A DNA stretch of 64,000 bases from Pseudomonadota bacterium. GTDB taxonomy: Bacteria; Pseudomonadota; Gammaproteobacteria; Xanthomonadales; Rhodanobacteraceae. The translations under genes and the position numbers were made by a program. Of this stretch, positions 45,932 to 56,994 are shown piece by piece. Within the stretch, counting starts at the first letter, position 1. Every line of letters begins with the position of its first letter. The notes below the pieces were generated by a model. That model was not told the origin of the DNA. It saw nothing but the letters and a program-made list of their open reading frames with translations, and did no database searches. The stretch lies in contig JAKAWV010000010.1 of NCBI GenBank assembly GCA_021827205.1, positions 1 through 64,000 of the forward strand. Reading direction: 5' to 3'.

Positions 45932-47029
45932 ATGCCCAGCACGCAGCACGAGCATATCGATCCGGTCGAGGACGTGATCGAGCACATCCTCCCGGCCGAC
46001 AACATCGAGCTCACCGCGCCCGAGCCATTGGCACCGCATCCGCTAGTCGCGCTGCTGCCCGGCCTCGGCTTGGTATTCGTGATGGCGCTGATCGCATGGT
46101 GGCTTGGACATCTGGCGCCGCTGGTCGGCGGCCCGGTGATCGGCATCGTCCTCGGCATCATCGTGCGCAACCTGCGCGCGCCCGGCGCCGTGTTTCACTC
46201 CGGCATACGCTTCGCCGCGCGCCAAGTGCTGCAATGGTCGGTAGTGGTGCTGGGCTTCGGCCTCAGTCTGGGCACGGTGGCCCACACCGGGGTAGCGTCG
46301 CTGTCGGTCACGCTGGTGACGATGACCGCCGCGTTCCTCACCGCGTGGGGCTTGGGCAAGCTGCTCCGCGTCTCCGGCAATCTGAAAATCCTGATTGGCG
46401 TGGGCACCGCGATTTGCGGCGGTTCGGCCATCGCCGCGGTCACGCCGATCGTGCGCGCCGACGAGCATGAAACCGCGTTCGCCATTTCCACGATCTTCCT
46501 GTTCAACCTGGTCGCGGTGCTGCTGTTTCCATTTCTCGGGCACATGATGCACTTGTCGAATTTCGGTTTCGGCATGTGGGCTGGCACCGCGATCAACGAC
46601 ACGTCCTCCGTAGTGGCCGCGGCTTACAGCTATTCGCATGCGGCCGGCAATTACGCCACCATCGTCAAGCTGACGCGCTCCACGCTGATCATCCCGGTGT
46701 GTCTGGTGCTGGCCGTGGTCGAGGCCTGGCGCCAGAAGCGAAGCGGCGCCCAAGGCTTCAGCCTGGCGCGCGTCTTCCCGTGGTTCATCGTGTGGTTTCT
46801 GGTCGCCTCGGGAATCCGCACGGCGGGACTGATCCCCAACGACTGGCAGCCGTACGTGGCCGAACTGGCGATCTTCATGATCGTCATGGCGCTGACCTCG
46901 ATTGGCCTGTCCGCCGATCTGCGACGCATGGCCGCCACCGGCGCGCGCCCGATCCTGCTGGGTACCGGCGTATGGGCCGCGGTGGCCATCAGCAGTCTGC
47001 TCGTGCAGCGCGCGCTGGGCCAGATCTGA
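45932..47029 (+). CDS. YeiH-family (UPF0324) membrane protein, putative anion exporter
   Basis: 365-residue polytopic membrane protein of the conserved YeiH/PF03601 family, some members of which are annotated as putative sulfate exporters. Typical stretches are GGPVIGIVLGIIVRN, QVLQWSVVVLGFGLSLG, LIGVGTAICGGSAIAAVTPIVRA and GTAINDTSSVVAAAYSYS. About ten helices are visible after an acidic soluble N-terminus. The start at ATG 45932 is preferred over a TTG at 45890. An AT-rich patch with TATATA at 45895-45900 may be its -10 region. The transported solute is not known with certainty. Confidence 0.83.
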   Translation: MPSTQHEHIDPVEDVIEHILPADNIELTAPEPLAPHPLVALLPGLGLVFVMALIAWWLGHLAPLVGGPVIGIVLGIIVRNLRAPGAVFHSGIRFAARQVLQWSVVVLGFGLSLGTVAHTGVASLSVTLVTMTAAFLTAWGLGKLLRVSGNLKILIGVGTAICGGSAIAAVTPIVRADEHETAFAISTIFLFNLVAVLLFPFLGHMMHLSNFGFGMWAGTAINDTSSVVAAAYSYSHAAGNYATIVKLTRSTLIIPVCLVLAVVEAWRQKRSGAQGFSLARVFPWFIVWFLVASGIRTAGLIPNDWQPYVAELAIFMIVMALTSIGLSADLRRMAATGARPILLGTGVWAAVAISSLLVQRALGQI

Positions 47030-47137
47030 TCTCGCGCCGCGGCGAAACTTGCACGCGCCCATGGGAAAATCCTGCGCGCGCCGCCAATCGGCCGCGAATG
47101 CCGGCCCCGAATCAGGTCAGGTTTTCGCGCCACGCAC

Positions 47138-48304
<1,167 letters not shown>

Positions 48305-48415
48305 GGGAGCCTCCGGAGTGCGCTGCCGCGCGCGGCAAACGAGCGTTTGAAAAACAAAATTGTAGCGCCTGCCGTCACGGTGCATTGTGCAAGTGCCGTC
48401 GAAACGCGGCGCCGT

Positions 48416-49210
48416 TCAGCGCGAACGCGCCCCCGCCGGGCAAGGCAACGGCGAGGGCTTGCCGCGGCGCTGCGCCAGCAGCCAGTGCAGCAGGTCGGGC
48501 GTGTCGTAGGCCTCGGGCCAGATCACGTGCGTCGCCGGCCACGGACCGTGGCGGTACTCGGTATAGCAAGGCCTGCCGCCGGCCGCGCGCAGCGCCGCCA
48601 CCACCGGGCGCGAACCGACCATGGCGCCGCCGTAGCCGGTGACCACGTTGGTGTCGTTGTCGTCGGCCGCGGCGAACACCCACTCGGAAATCCGCGCGAT
48701 GCGCGCCAGGCCTTTCAGTTCCGTGGCGCCAGTCATCGGCACCAGCGCCGCGAAAGCGTGCGGATACGCCTTGGCCGTGGCCCACGCGCCGCTGGCACCC
48801 GAGGACAATCCGGTCAGATACACGCGATCACGGTCCACCGGCCAGCGCGCCTCGATCGCGCGGATGACAGCCATCACCGCGGCCGGACTCCAGGTTTCCT
48901 GCGGCGATTGCGGCGCCGCGAACAACACCGGGATGCGCGCATCGATGGCGTTATCCAGCAACTCGAGCGCGCCGTTCGCGTCGTAGTCGATCTGCGCCTC
49001 GTTGTCGTCGCCGGCCTGATCGGAGCCGTGCAGGAACACGATCAGCGGCAGGCGCGTGTCCGCCGGCAGCGGCGCGGGCACGTAGATGCGATACGGCAAA
49101 CCCGCCGCGCCCGGCGCGCGCGCGACGAGAAAATCCGCCGGCGTCACGCCTGCCGCGCGCGCTGCACCCGACACGGCAAAGAGACACAGCAGCAAAGCGC
49201 AAGCACGCAT
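48416..49210 (-). CDS. Secreted alpha/beta-hydrolase (esterase/peptidase-like)
   Basis: 264-residue protein with an N-terminal signal peptide (MRACALLLCLFAVSGAARA). The alpha/beta-hydrolase core has LPLIVFLHGSDQAGDD (oxyanion-side HG), the nucleophile in YLTGLSSGASGAWA (GxSxG), a plausible acid Asp in VFAAADDND and a late His in WPATHVIW. It resembles the prolyl-oligopeptidase/phospholipase-carboxylesterase branch of periplasmic or secreted esterases. The substrate is unknown. The start at ATG 49210 fits the signal peptide, with GGGTGG upstream; a GTG at 49219 is an alternative. Confidence 0.8.
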   Translation of the reverse strand: MRACALLLCLFAVSGAARAAGVTPADFLVARAPGAAGLPYRIYVPAPLPADTRLPLIVFLHGSDQAGDDNEAQIDYDANGALELLDNAIDARIPVLFAAPQSPQETWSPAAVMAVIRAIEARWPVDRDRVYLTGLSSGASGAWATAKAYPHAFAALVPMTGATELKGLARIARISEWVFAAADDNDTNVVTGYGGAMVGSRPVVAALRAAGGRPCYTEYRHGPWPATHVIWPEAYDTPDLLHWLLAQRRGKPSPLPCPAGARSR

Positions 49211-49327
49211 GGAGGCCACCCAAATGGCGCGATTTTAGCCACATGAACGCTGGCAAGGACCGTTGCGGGAGCAGTGATCACAACTACCGTCGTGATCGCA
49301 GCGCTTGCTGCCAGTGTTCACGCTGAA

Positions 49328-49357
49328 ATATCCTTTCATCGCGATATATGGATTATC
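49328..49357 (+). promoter_or_regulatory. Inverted-repeat operator candidate upstream of the ArsR-type regulator
   Basis: ATATC (49328-49332) and GATAT (49343-49347) form an inverted repeat with a 10-nt spacer. A second overlapping repeat, GATA-N7-TATC, covers 49343-49357. The patch is strikingly AT-rich for this genome and ends 1 bp before the regulator's GTG start. It is a good candidate for autoregulation of the regulator-metH pair. Confidence 0.5.
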
Positions 49358-49358
49358 C

Positions 49359-50288
49359 GTGGACCTTCAACAAACTTCGCTGCTGCTGCGCCTGCTCGCC
49401 GACCCCACCCGCATGCGCCTGCTGGCGCTGCTGGAGCAGGAGGAATTGACCGTGGCCGAGATCGCCGCTGTGCTGCGTCTGGCGCAACCGCGCGTGTCCA
49501 CGCATCTGGCCAAGCTGCGCGAAGCCGGGCTGGTGCGCGATCGCCGCGCCGGGGTGTCGGTGTATTACCGCGCCGACAGCGGCCACGCACCGCAGCGCGA
49601 TGCGCTGCTCGCCGGGCTGCGCGAAGGTCTCGACGACAGCCTGCTGGCCGGTGATCGCGAGCGCCTGCCGCAGGTGCTGGCCGCGCGCGGCGGCGTCGGC
49701 GGCTGGGCCGACAGCGTCGCCGGCGACATGGAACGCCATTACTCCCCGGGGCGCACCTGGGAGACGCTGGCGCGCGCGATGATGCAACTGCTGGCCACCG
49801 GCGCGGTGCTCGACATCGCCTCCGGCGACGGCGTGCTGGCCGAACTGCTGGCGCCGCACGCGCAGCGCATCGTCTGCGTCGACGTGAGCGCGCGCGTGGT
49901 CGAAGCCGCGCACGCGCGGCTCAAGCCCTATGCCAACGTCGAGGTGCGCCAGGGCGACATGCATGCGCTGGACTTGCCCGCGGCCAGCTTCGATCTGGTA
50001 TTGATGCTGCATGCACTGACCTACAGCGAGCATCCGGCGCGCGCCGTGGCCGAAGCCGCGCGCCTGCTGCGCCCCAACGGGCGCCTGCTGCTGACCACGC
50101 TGGCGCGCCACGAACACCGTGCTGCGGTGGCGCCATTCGGGCACTGCAACCTCGGCTTCCGCCGCGAGGATCTGCTCGGTTACGCGCGCCGCGCCGGGCT
50201 GGCCGTGCAGTCATGCCAGGGCATCAGCCGCGAGCGCCGCGCGCCGCATTTCGAAGTCCTCAGCCTGCTCGCCCGCAAACCCGCATGA
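49359..50288 (+). CDS. ArsR-family regulator fused to SAM-dependent methyltransferase domain (SahR-like)
   Basis: 309-residue two-domain protein. Residues about 1-85 are an ArsR winged helix ([20 protein letters not shown], then [22 protein letters not shown]) in which the metal-binding ELCVCDL box of arsenic sensors is replaced by ELTVAEI, so it is unlikely to sense metal that way. Residues about 140-300 are a class I methyltransferase fold ([30 protein letters not shown]). ArsR-family SahR regulators sense S-adenosylhomocysteine and control methionine-cycle genes; the 4-bp overlap with metH fits this. The start is taken as GTG 49359; a TTG at 49305 is an alternative. Confidence 0.82.
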   Translation: MDLQQTSLLLRLLADPTRMRLLALLEQEELTVAEIAAVLRLAQPRVSTHLAKLREAGLVRDRRAGVSVYYRADSGHAPQRDALLAGLREGLDDSLLAGDRERLPQVLAARGGVGGWADSVAGDMERHYSPGRTWETLARAMMQLLATGAVLDIASGDGVLAELLAPHAQRIVCVDVSARVVEAAHARLKPYANVEVRQGDMHALDLPAASFDLVLMLHALTYSEHPARAVAEAARLLRPNGRLLLTTLARHEHRAAVAPFGHCNLGFRREDLLGYARRAGLAVQSCQGISRERRAPHFEVLSLLARKPA

Positions 50289-53200
50289 CACCTGCCCTGC
50301 CTTGGTTTGACCCGGCGCGCGTCGAGCGCCTGCATGATGCGTTGGCGCGGCGCATCCTCATTCTCGATGGCGCCATGGGCACCATGCTGCAGCAACATGC
50401 GCTCGATGAAGACGCGTTTCGCGGCGAACGCTTCGCCGCCGGTTGCGACACCGCGCACCAGCACGCGCACGGCGCCGGCTGCGGCTGCGATCTCAAGGGC
50501 AACAATGATTTGCTCACGCTGACCCAGCCGCAGATCATCCGCGGCGTGCACCGCGCCTATCTCGAAGCCGGCGCCGATCTGATCGAGACCAACACCTTCA
50601 ACGCGACCGCGGTGTCGCAGGCCGATTACCGGCTCGAACATCTGGTATACGAGCTCAACCGCGAGGGCGCGCGCCTGGCGCGCGAGGCCTGCGCGGCGAT
50701 GGAACACGACACGCCCGAGCGCCCGCGCTTCGCCGTCGGCGTGCTCGGACCGACCAGCCGCACCTTGTCGATCAGCCCGGACGTGAACAACCCCGGCTAC
50801 CGTGCGCTGCGCTTCGATGCGTTGGCCGCGGCTTACCTGGAGGCCGCGCGCGGGCTGCTCGACGGCGGCGCCGAGATCATCATGGTCGAGACCGTGTTCG
50901 ACACGCTCAACGCCAAGGCCGCGCTGTTCGCGCTGGAGGATTTGTTCGCGCAGCGCGGCGCGCGCCTGCCAGTGATGATCTCCGGCACCATCACCGACCG
51001 CTCCGGACGCACCTTGTCCGGGCAGACCGCCGAGGCATTCTGGTATTCGCTGCGCCACGCGCGGCCGTTGTCGATCGGGCTCAACTGCGCGCTCGGCGCC
51101 GGCGAGATGCGCCAGCACGTGGATGTGCTCGCGCAAGTCGCCGAGTGCCAGGTCAGCGCGCACCCCAATGCCGGACTGCCCAACGCCTTCGGCGAGTACG
51201 ACGAGAGCCCGGCGCTGATGGCCACGACCCTGCGCGGCTTCGCCGAATCGGGCCTGCTCAACATCGTCGGCGGCTGCTGCGGCACCACGCCCGCGCACAT
51301 CGGCGCCATCGCCGCAGCCGTGCAACCGTTCCCACCGCGTGTGCCGGCGCAACCGGCGCCGTATACGCGTCTGTCCGGATTGGAGCCGTTCGTCATCACT
51401 CCCGAGAGCAACTTCGTCAACGTCGGCGAGCGCACCAACGTCACCGGCTCGGCGCAGTTCAAGAAGCTGATCAAGGAGGATCGCTACGACGAGGCGCTGG
51501 TGGTGGCGCGTCAGCAGGTGGAAAACGGTGCGCAGGTGATCGACGTCAACATGGACGAGGGCTTGCTCGACGCCGAGGCGGCGATGGCGCGCTTTCTCGA
51601 TCTGATCGCGGCCGAGCCGGACATCGCGCGCGTACCGGTGATGATCGACTCGTCCAAATTCAGCGTGATCGAGGCCGGACTCAAGTGCGTGCAGGGCAAG
51701 GGCATCGTCAATTCGATCTCGCTCAAGGAAGGCGAGGAAACGTTTTTGCAACACGCCGCGCGCGTGCGCCGCTACGGTGCCGCGGTGGTGGTGATGGCCT
51801 TCGACGAGCAAGGCCAGGCCGACACGCTGGAGCGCAAGCTGGCGATCAGCGCGCGCGCATTCGAGCTGCTCACCGGCAAGGCCGGCTATGCGCCCGAGGA
51901 CATCATCTTCGATCCCAACATCTTCGCCATCGCCACCGGCATCGAGGAACACGCCAACTACGCGGTGGATTTCATCGAGGCCGCGCGCGGACTCAAGCAC
52001 GCGTTTCCGCTCAGCCATATTTCCGGCGGCGTATCCAACGTGTCGTTCTCGTTTCGCGGCAACAACGCGATGCGCGAGGCGATCCATGCGGTGTTCCTGT
52101 ACCACGCCATCCGCGCCGGCATGGACATGGGCATCGTCAACGCCGGCGCGCTGGCGCTGTACGACGATCTCGATGCCGAATTGCGCGAGCGCGTCGAGGA
52201 CGTGGTGCGCAACCGCCGCAGCGACTCGACCGAGCGCCTGCTGGACATCGCCGATCGCTACAAGTCGAAGAAAGGCGAGGTCGTCGCCGATGTGCTGGCC
52301 TGGCGCGAGCAACCGGTGCGCGCGCGGCTCAGCCACGCGCTGGTGCACGGCATCGACCAGTACGTGGTCGCGGACACCGAGGAGGCGCGCCGACTCAGCA
52401 CGCGCCCGCTGGATGTGATCGAAGGCCCGCTGATGGACGGCATGAACGTGGTCGGTGATTTGTTCGGCGCCGGCAAGATGTTCCTGCCACAGGTGGTGAA
52501 ATCGGCGCGGGTGATGAAAAAAGCCGTGGCGCACTTGCTGCCATACATCGAGGCCGAGAAGGCGCGCAGCGGTGACACCGCCCAGTCCAACGGCAAGATC
52601 GTGATGGCCACGGTCAAGGGTGACGTGCACGACATCGGCAAGAATATCGTCGGCGTGGTGCTCCGCTGCAACAACTTCGAGGTGATCGATTTGGGCGTGA
52701 TGGTGCCGGCGCAAAAAATACTTGACACCGCGCGCGCGGAAAACGCCGACATGATCGGCCTGTCGGGTTTGATCACGCCTTCGCTGGAGGAAATGAGTCA
52801 CGTCGCGCGCGAGATGCAGCGCCAGGATTTCTGCATCCCGCTGCTGATCGGTGGCGCCACCACCTCGCGCGCGCACACCGCGCTGAAGATCGAGCCGCAC
52901 TACAAGTCACCCACGGTGTGGGTGAAGGACGCTTCGCGCGCGGTCGGCGTGGCGCAGTCGCTGGTCAGCAAGGATCTGACCGAGGCATTCATGGCCAGGA
53001 TCCGCCACGACTACGCCGAGGTGCGCGAACGCCACCGCCAGCGCGGTGGCAACAAACCACTGGTCACGCTGCAGCATGCACGCGGCCAGGCGTTCAGACC
53101 CGACTGGAGCCGCTACGCGCCGCCGCAGCCGCGCCGACCCGGCATCACCGTGTTCGACGATTACGATCTGGCCGAGCTGCGCGACACCATCGACTGGACG

Positions 53201-54142
53201 CCGTTTTTCCAGGCCTGGGAACTATCCGGCCACTATCCGAAAATACTCGACGACGCAGTCATCGGCATGCAGGCGCGCGCACTGTTCGCCGATGCGCAAG
53301 CCATGCTCGACACGCTGATCCGCGAGCGCTGGCTGCACGCGCGCGGCGTGATCGGATTCTGGCCCGCGACCAGCGTCGGCGACGATATCGCGGTGCATGC
53401 ACTGCCCTCTCGCACATGGACAGGGGTTGCGGGTGAAGGTTCGGTGCCTTGCGCAACGATCGTGCAGCCCGAACCCTCATCCGCCCTGTGGGCACCTTCT
53501 CCCGAGGGGAGAAGGGAAACCATCGCCGTGCTGCATCACCTGCGCCAGCAAGCCGAGAAGCCCGCTGAGCGCCCGGATTTGTGTCTCGCTGATTTCATCG
53601 CGCCACAGAACAGCGGCGTGCCGGATTGGATCGGCGCTTTCGCGGTGACCGCCGGTCTCGGCATCGAGCCGCATCTGGCGCGCTTCGAAGCCGAGCATGA
53701 CGATTATTCGTCGATTCTGCTCAAGGCGCTGGCGGATCGCCTCGCCGAGGCTTTCGCCGAGCGCCTGCATCAGCGCGTGCGCCATGAGTTTTGGGGTTAC
53801 GCGGCGGACGAAACACTGGACAACAACGCGCTGATCGCCGAGCACTATCGCGGCATCCGCCCCGCGCCCGGTTATCCGGCCTGCCCCGATCACACCGAGA
53901 AGAGCACGCTGTTCCGCCTGCTGGATGCCACCGCCACCGCAGGAATCGAGCTGACCGAGAGTTTTGCCATGGTTCCGACTGCGGCGGTTTCGGGCTGGTA
54001 TTTTTCGCATCCGCAGAGCCAGTACTTCGTGGTCGGGCGCCTCGCGCGTGATCAAATCGAGGACTATGCGCGGCGCAAGGGCTGGACGCAGGACGAGGCC
54101 GAACGCTGGCTGGCGCCGTGGCTGGATTACGATCCGGAATGA
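50285..54142 (+). CDS. metH: Cobalamin-dependent methionine synthase MetH with repeat-derived insertion
   Basis: 1285-residue B12-dependent enzyme methylating homocysteine from methyltetrahydrofolate. Domains in order are: homocysteine-binding ([11 protein letters not shown], zinc Cys pair in [12 protein letters not shown]), pterin-binding ([15 protein letters not shown]), cap and B12 domain (DVHDIG, axial His782), and the C-terminal SAM reactivation domain ([19 protein letters not shown]). It is about 58 residues longer than the E. coli protein. Most of the excess is near residues 1040-1077 in the reactivation domain, exactly where a palindromic repeat is inserted in frame. The start is ATG 50285, overlapping the regulator stop (ATGA). 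Confidence 0.94.
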   Translation: MTPALPWFDPARVERLHDALARRILILDGAMGTMLQQHALDEDAFRGERFAAGCDTAHQHAHGAGCGCDLKGNNDLLTLTQPQIIRGVHRAYLEAGADLIETNTFNATAVSQADYRLEHLVYELNREGARLAREACAAMEHDTPERPRFAVGVLGPTSRTLSISPDVNNPGYRALRFDALAAAYLEAARGLLDGGAEIIMVETVFDTLNAKAALFALEDLFAQRGARLPVMISGTITDRSGRTLSGQTAEAFWYSLRHARPLSIGLNCALGAGEMRQHVDVLAQVAECQVSAHPNAGLPNAFGEYDESPALMATTLRGFAESGLLNIVGGCCGTTPAHIGAIAAAVQPFPPRVPAQPAPYTRLSGLEPFVITPESNFVNVGERTNVTGSAQFKKLIKEDRYDEALVVARQQVENGAQVIDVNMDEGLLDAEAAMARFLDLIAAEPDIARVPVMIDSSKFSVIEAGLKCVQGKGIVNSISLKEGEETFLQHAARVRRYGAAVVVMAFDEQGQADTLERKLAISARAFELLTGKAGYAPEDIIFDPNIFAIATGIEEHANYAVDFIEAARGLKHAFPLSHISGGVSNVSFSFRGNNAMREAIHAVFLYHAIRAGMDMGIVNAGALALYDDLDAELRERVEDVVRNRRSDSTERLLDIADRYKSKKGEVVADVLAWREQPVRARLSHALVHGIDQYVVADTEEARRLSTRPLDVIEGPLMDGMNVVGDLFGAGKMFLPQVVKSARVMKKAVAHLLPYIEAEKARSGDTAQSNGKIVMATVKGDVHDIGKNIVGVVLRCNNFEVIDLGVMVPAQKILDTARAENADMIGLSGLITPSLEEMSHVAREMQRQDFCIPLLIGGATTSRAHTALKIEPHYKSPTVWVKDASRAVGVAQSLVSKDLTEAFMARIRHDYAEVRERHRQRGGNKPLVTLQHARGQAFRPDWSRYAPPQPRRPGITVFDDYDLAELRDTIDWTPFFQAWELSGHYPKILDDAVIGMQARALFADAQAMLDTLIRERWLHARGVIGFWPATSVGDDIAVHALPSRTWTGVAGEGSVPCATIVQPEPSSALWAPSPEGRRETIAVLHHLRQQAEKPAERPDLCLADFIAPQNSGVPDWIGAFAVTAGLGIEPHLARFEAEHDDYSSILLKALADRLAEAFAERLHQRVRHEFWGYAADETLDNNALIAEHYRGIRPAPGYPACPDHTEKSTLFRLLDATATAGIELTESFAMVPTAAVSGWYFSHPQSQYFVVGRLARDQIEDYARRKGWTQDEAERWLAPWLDYDPE
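53404..53516. repeat. Palindromic repeat element inserted in frame within metH
   Basis: Compact element built of inverted repeats: GGTGAAGGTTCGG (53432-53444) pairs with CCGAACCCTCATC (53469-53481) at 11 of 13 positions; GCCC-TGT-GGGC lies at 53483-53493; and CCTTCTCCC-GAG-GGGAGAAGG is perfect at 53495-53515. It resembles the dispersed intergenic palindromes containing 'ctcatccgccc..gggcaccttctccc' that recur in many proteobacterial genomes. Here it adds about 38 codons without a stop and splits a block otherwise colinear with E. coli MetH (between GDDIAV and LHHLRQQ). Exact ends are uncertain by a few bases. Confidence 0.75.
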
Positions 54143-54382
54143 GCCGCCGATCGTGCCGCAACCCGCCGCGCTGATCGATGCCTTCCGCAATCAGCCACCG
54201 CGGGATTTCAATGCATGGACTACGCGTTGCGTTACGGGCTGAAGCACCACGCTCGCACGCAAATTCGAGAATGACAGCCGCTGGGCAAACGCGAGCGCGA
54301 GCCATTGATCACGCCCACCGATCGGGCAGGCACGACGCAGCGAGGGCACAGCCTGCGCCGCGTCGTTCACGCCAATGTCGAC

Positions 54383-55027
54383 TCAGCCCTGCGCGCTGGG
54401 CACTGCGCCTGCCTGCGTCCCCGCTTGCGCGCTCGGTTCGGCAAAATCAACCACCAGCGCCACACGCCGGTTGACCTCGCCCTTGGCGCCCCAGGCACCG
54501 GGTTTCACCTGCCGGTTGCGCGCGGCACCATAACTGACCGTGCGCAGCTCGCTGCTGGTCATGCCCTGCGCGATCAGGTAGTTGCGCACCGCCACCGCGC
54601 GCCGCATGCCGAGACGCTTGTTGTAAGCCGGTGTCCCGGCCGGATCGGCGAATCCCTCGACGGTGATCAGCACATCCGGATGGTGCTCGCGAATCACCCG
54701 CGCGAAGCCGTCCAGCATCTGCTTGTCCCGATCATTCAGCGTCGCGCTGTTGAACGCGAAATGCGAGACCGTATCCACGCGGATGCGCCCTTGCAGTTGC
54801 GTGATCTGCGCGTCGTATTTGCTGAATGCGGATTTCATCTGCTGCGAGATCTGGTCGATCTGCTGCTGTTGCTTATCCAGTTGCTGCTGCTGCTTTTGAT
54901 CGGTGGCACGCAACTGCGCGACGGTGCTGTCGAAGTTCGATTTGGTGACGTAGTTGGCGCAGCCGCCAAGCACGAGCGTGGCGATGCCGGCGGCAAGCAA
55001 TGTGGCCCGTGGCGTTCGATGGAACAT
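54383..55027 (-). CDS. OmpA-family lipoprotein
   Basis: 214-residue outer-membrane lipoprotein. The signal ends in LVLGGCANY (lipobox Cys at about residue 23). A Gln-rich coiled coil follows (KQQQQLDKQQQQIDQISQQ) and then a C-terminal OmpA peptidoglycan-binding domain (HFAFNSATLNDRDKQMLDGFA, VEGFADPAGTPAYNKRLGMRRAVAVRNYL, GEVNRRVALVVDF). It probably tethers the outer membrane to peptidoglycan, in the Pal/YiaD style. The start is ATG 55027, with AAGGAGA upstream. It is divergent from xseA. Confidence 0.87.
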   Translation of the reverse strand: MFHRTPRATLLAAGIATLVLGGCANYVTKSNFDSTVAQLRATDQKQQQQLDKQQQQIDQISQQMKSAFSKYDAQITQLQGRIRVDTVSHFAFNSATLNDRDKQMLDGFARVIREHHPDVLITVEGFADPAGTPAYNKRLGMRRAVAVRNYLIAQGMTSSELRTVSYGAARNRQVKPGAWGAKGEVNRRVALVVDFAEPSAQAGTQAGAVPSAQG

Positions 55028-55270
55028 GGGGAGTCTCCTTGTACGGTGCGGATCGCGCCCCGGCGCCAGCGCACGCCGTGGGCGGTAACGGTCAACGGAT
55101 GCGCTGCGTACGCACCGTAATCCCGCGTACTCGCCGATGCACCCCATTGAGCGATTGCAGTTTGTAACCGTTCAGGCAGCGCATGCCCACGCGCACGCTC
55201 TGCAACCCGCTCACGAACCGGCCCGGTCCAGCCGCGAAACACGCGCCGCGTCTGTTAGTCTGGTCGACCG

Positions 55271-56638
55271 ATGAACGCCAGTGTCCCGCCCCCGACCGCG
55301 CACGACGTGCTCAGCCCGAGCAGTCTCAATCGCCTGGTGCGCGGACTGCTGGAAGACGCCATGGCGTTGCTGTGGGTCGAGGGTGAACTGTCCAACCTCG
55401 CGCGACCCGCCTCGGGGCATGTGTATTTCACGCTCAAGGATGCGCAGGCGCAGGTGCGCTGCGCCATGTTTCGCCCGCGCAGTCAAACGCTGCGCTTCGT
55501 GCCCGGCGACGGCCAGCGCGTGCTGCTGCGCGCGCGCGTGACCCTGTACGAGCCACGCGGCGACTACCAACTCATCGTCGAGCACATGGAAGACGCCGGC
55601 GCCGGTGCGCTGGCGCGCGCACTCGAGGAACTCAAGGCGCGACTGGCGGCCGAGGGTTTGTTCGACGCCGCTCGCAGGCGCGCGCTGCCGGCGTACCCGC
55701 GCCGCATCGGCGTGATCACCTCGGCCAGCGGCGCCGCCATCCGCGATGTGCTGAACGTGTTGCGACGGCGCTTTGCGCTGGTCGAGGTCGAATTGCTGCC
55801 GGTACCGGTGCAGGGCAAGGAGGCGCCCGCGGCGATCGCGGCGATGCTGCAGCGCGCCTGCCGCAGCGGCCGCTACGACGTGCTGTTGCTGACACGCGGC
55901 GGCGGCGCCAATGAAGACCTCGCCGCGTTCAACGACGAGGCCGTGGTGCGCGGCGTGGCGGCGTGCACGGTGCCGGTGGTCGCCGCGGTCGGCCACGAGA
56001 TCGATTTCACCCTGGTGGATTTCGCCGCCGATCTGCGCGCGCCAACGCCTTCGGCCGCAGCCGAGTTGCTGGTGCCCGATACCGCCCTGCTGCGCACGCA
56101 CTTGACGCGCCTGCACGCGCAGTTGCAGCACCGCGCCGCGCAAGCACTGCAGCAACTGGCGCAACGACTGGATGCCTGGCAGGCGCGGCTGCACAACCAG
56201 CATCCGGCGCAACGTCTGGCGCGTGCGCGCGAACGCCTGCAATCCCTGCATGCGCGCCTGCGCGCGCTGCTGCCGGCGCGTCTGGCCCTGCTGCGTGCCC
56301 GCGCGCAGCAACTGCGCGGCCATCTGCATGGCGTCACGTTGCGCAATCGCCTCGATATCGCGCGCGCGCGCCTCGCCGCACTGCAGGCACGCCAGCAACA
56401 GGCGCTGCGTACACTGCTGCGCCAGCGCCAGGCACAGCTTGAAGCGCTGCGCCGCGCTCTGCACGCGGTCAGCCCACTGGCCACGCTGGGGCGTGGCTAC
56501 GCCATCGTGTTCGATGCCGAAGGCGGCATCGTGCGCACGGCGCGCACTCCGCAGCCCGGGCAAGCCTTGCGCGCGCGGCTTGCGGATGGCGACATCAGCT
56601 TGATCGTCGCACCCGATGCACGCGGCAAGGCTCGATGA
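55271..56638 (+). CDS. xseA: Exodeoxyribonuclease VII large subunit
   Basis: 455-residue single-strand-specific exonuclease subunit acting with XseB. The N-terminal OB fold (LWVEGELSNLARPASGHVYFTLKD) is followed by the catalytic region PRRIGVITSASGAAIRDVLNVLRRR and RGGGANEDLAAFNDEAVVRG, then VGHEIDFTLVDFAADLRAPTPSAAAE, a long Arg/Gln-rich coiled coil and the C-terminal LGRGYAIVFDAEGGIVR. xseB is not in the window. The start is ATG 55271. Confidence 0.93.
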   Translation: MNASVPPPTAHDVLSPSSLNRLVRGLLEDAMALLWVEGELSNLARPASGHVYFTLKDAQAQVRCAMFRPRSQTLRFVPGDGQRVLLRARVTLYEPRGDYQLIVEHMEDAGAGALARALEELKARLAAEGLFDAARRRALPAYPRRIGVITSASGAAIRDVLNVLRRRFALVEVELLPVPVQGKEAPAAIAAMLQRACRSGRYDVLLLTRGGGANEDLAAFNDEAVVRGVAACTVPVVAAVGHEIDFTLVDFAADLRAPTPSAAAELLVPDTALLRTHLTRLHAQLQHRAAQALQQLAQRLDAWQARLHNQHPAQRLARARERLQSLHARLRALLPARLALLRARAQQLRGHLHGVTLRNRLDIARARLAALQARQQQALRTLLRQRQAQLEALRRALHAVSPLATLGRGYAIVFDAEGGIVRTARTPQPGQALRARLADGDISLIVAPDARGKAR

Positions 56639-56994
56639 CGAACGGGCCGGCAGGCGGCGGTTTGTGCGTGGCGCCGGTGGAGCCGCGGACCTCGCGGATC
56701 AGGCCCCGGTGGTGTCCACACTGCCGCAACAGCGAATCACGCCGCTGCTGGAGATGCCCGTGACCGATTTCGTTGCACCGATGCGACTGCGCTTCCAGGG
56801 TCGCGTCGCTGCGCCGATGCTGCACTGCGGCTACAATATCGCTCAATGCGCCCCGCACGTGCGACATGCCGGCGCTCATTCACACCGCCATTGCATACCC
56901 ACGCGCTGCATGCAGCAGTGCGTCATGTGCATTCGTGCGCATTCCTGATTTTCAGGCCGCGGAGTCCGCAGCCTGATGCGATCCGAGGTTTTCC
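56639..56994. other. Non-coding interval upstream of the DeaD-type helicase (356 bp)
   Basis: No supported gene. A -10-like TACAAT lies at 56831-56836 about 160 bp upstream of the helicase start, which would give a long 5' leader. Long leaders are common for cold-inducible deaD/csdA genes, but no conserved cold-shock box is recognisable by eye. Confidence 0.35.
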
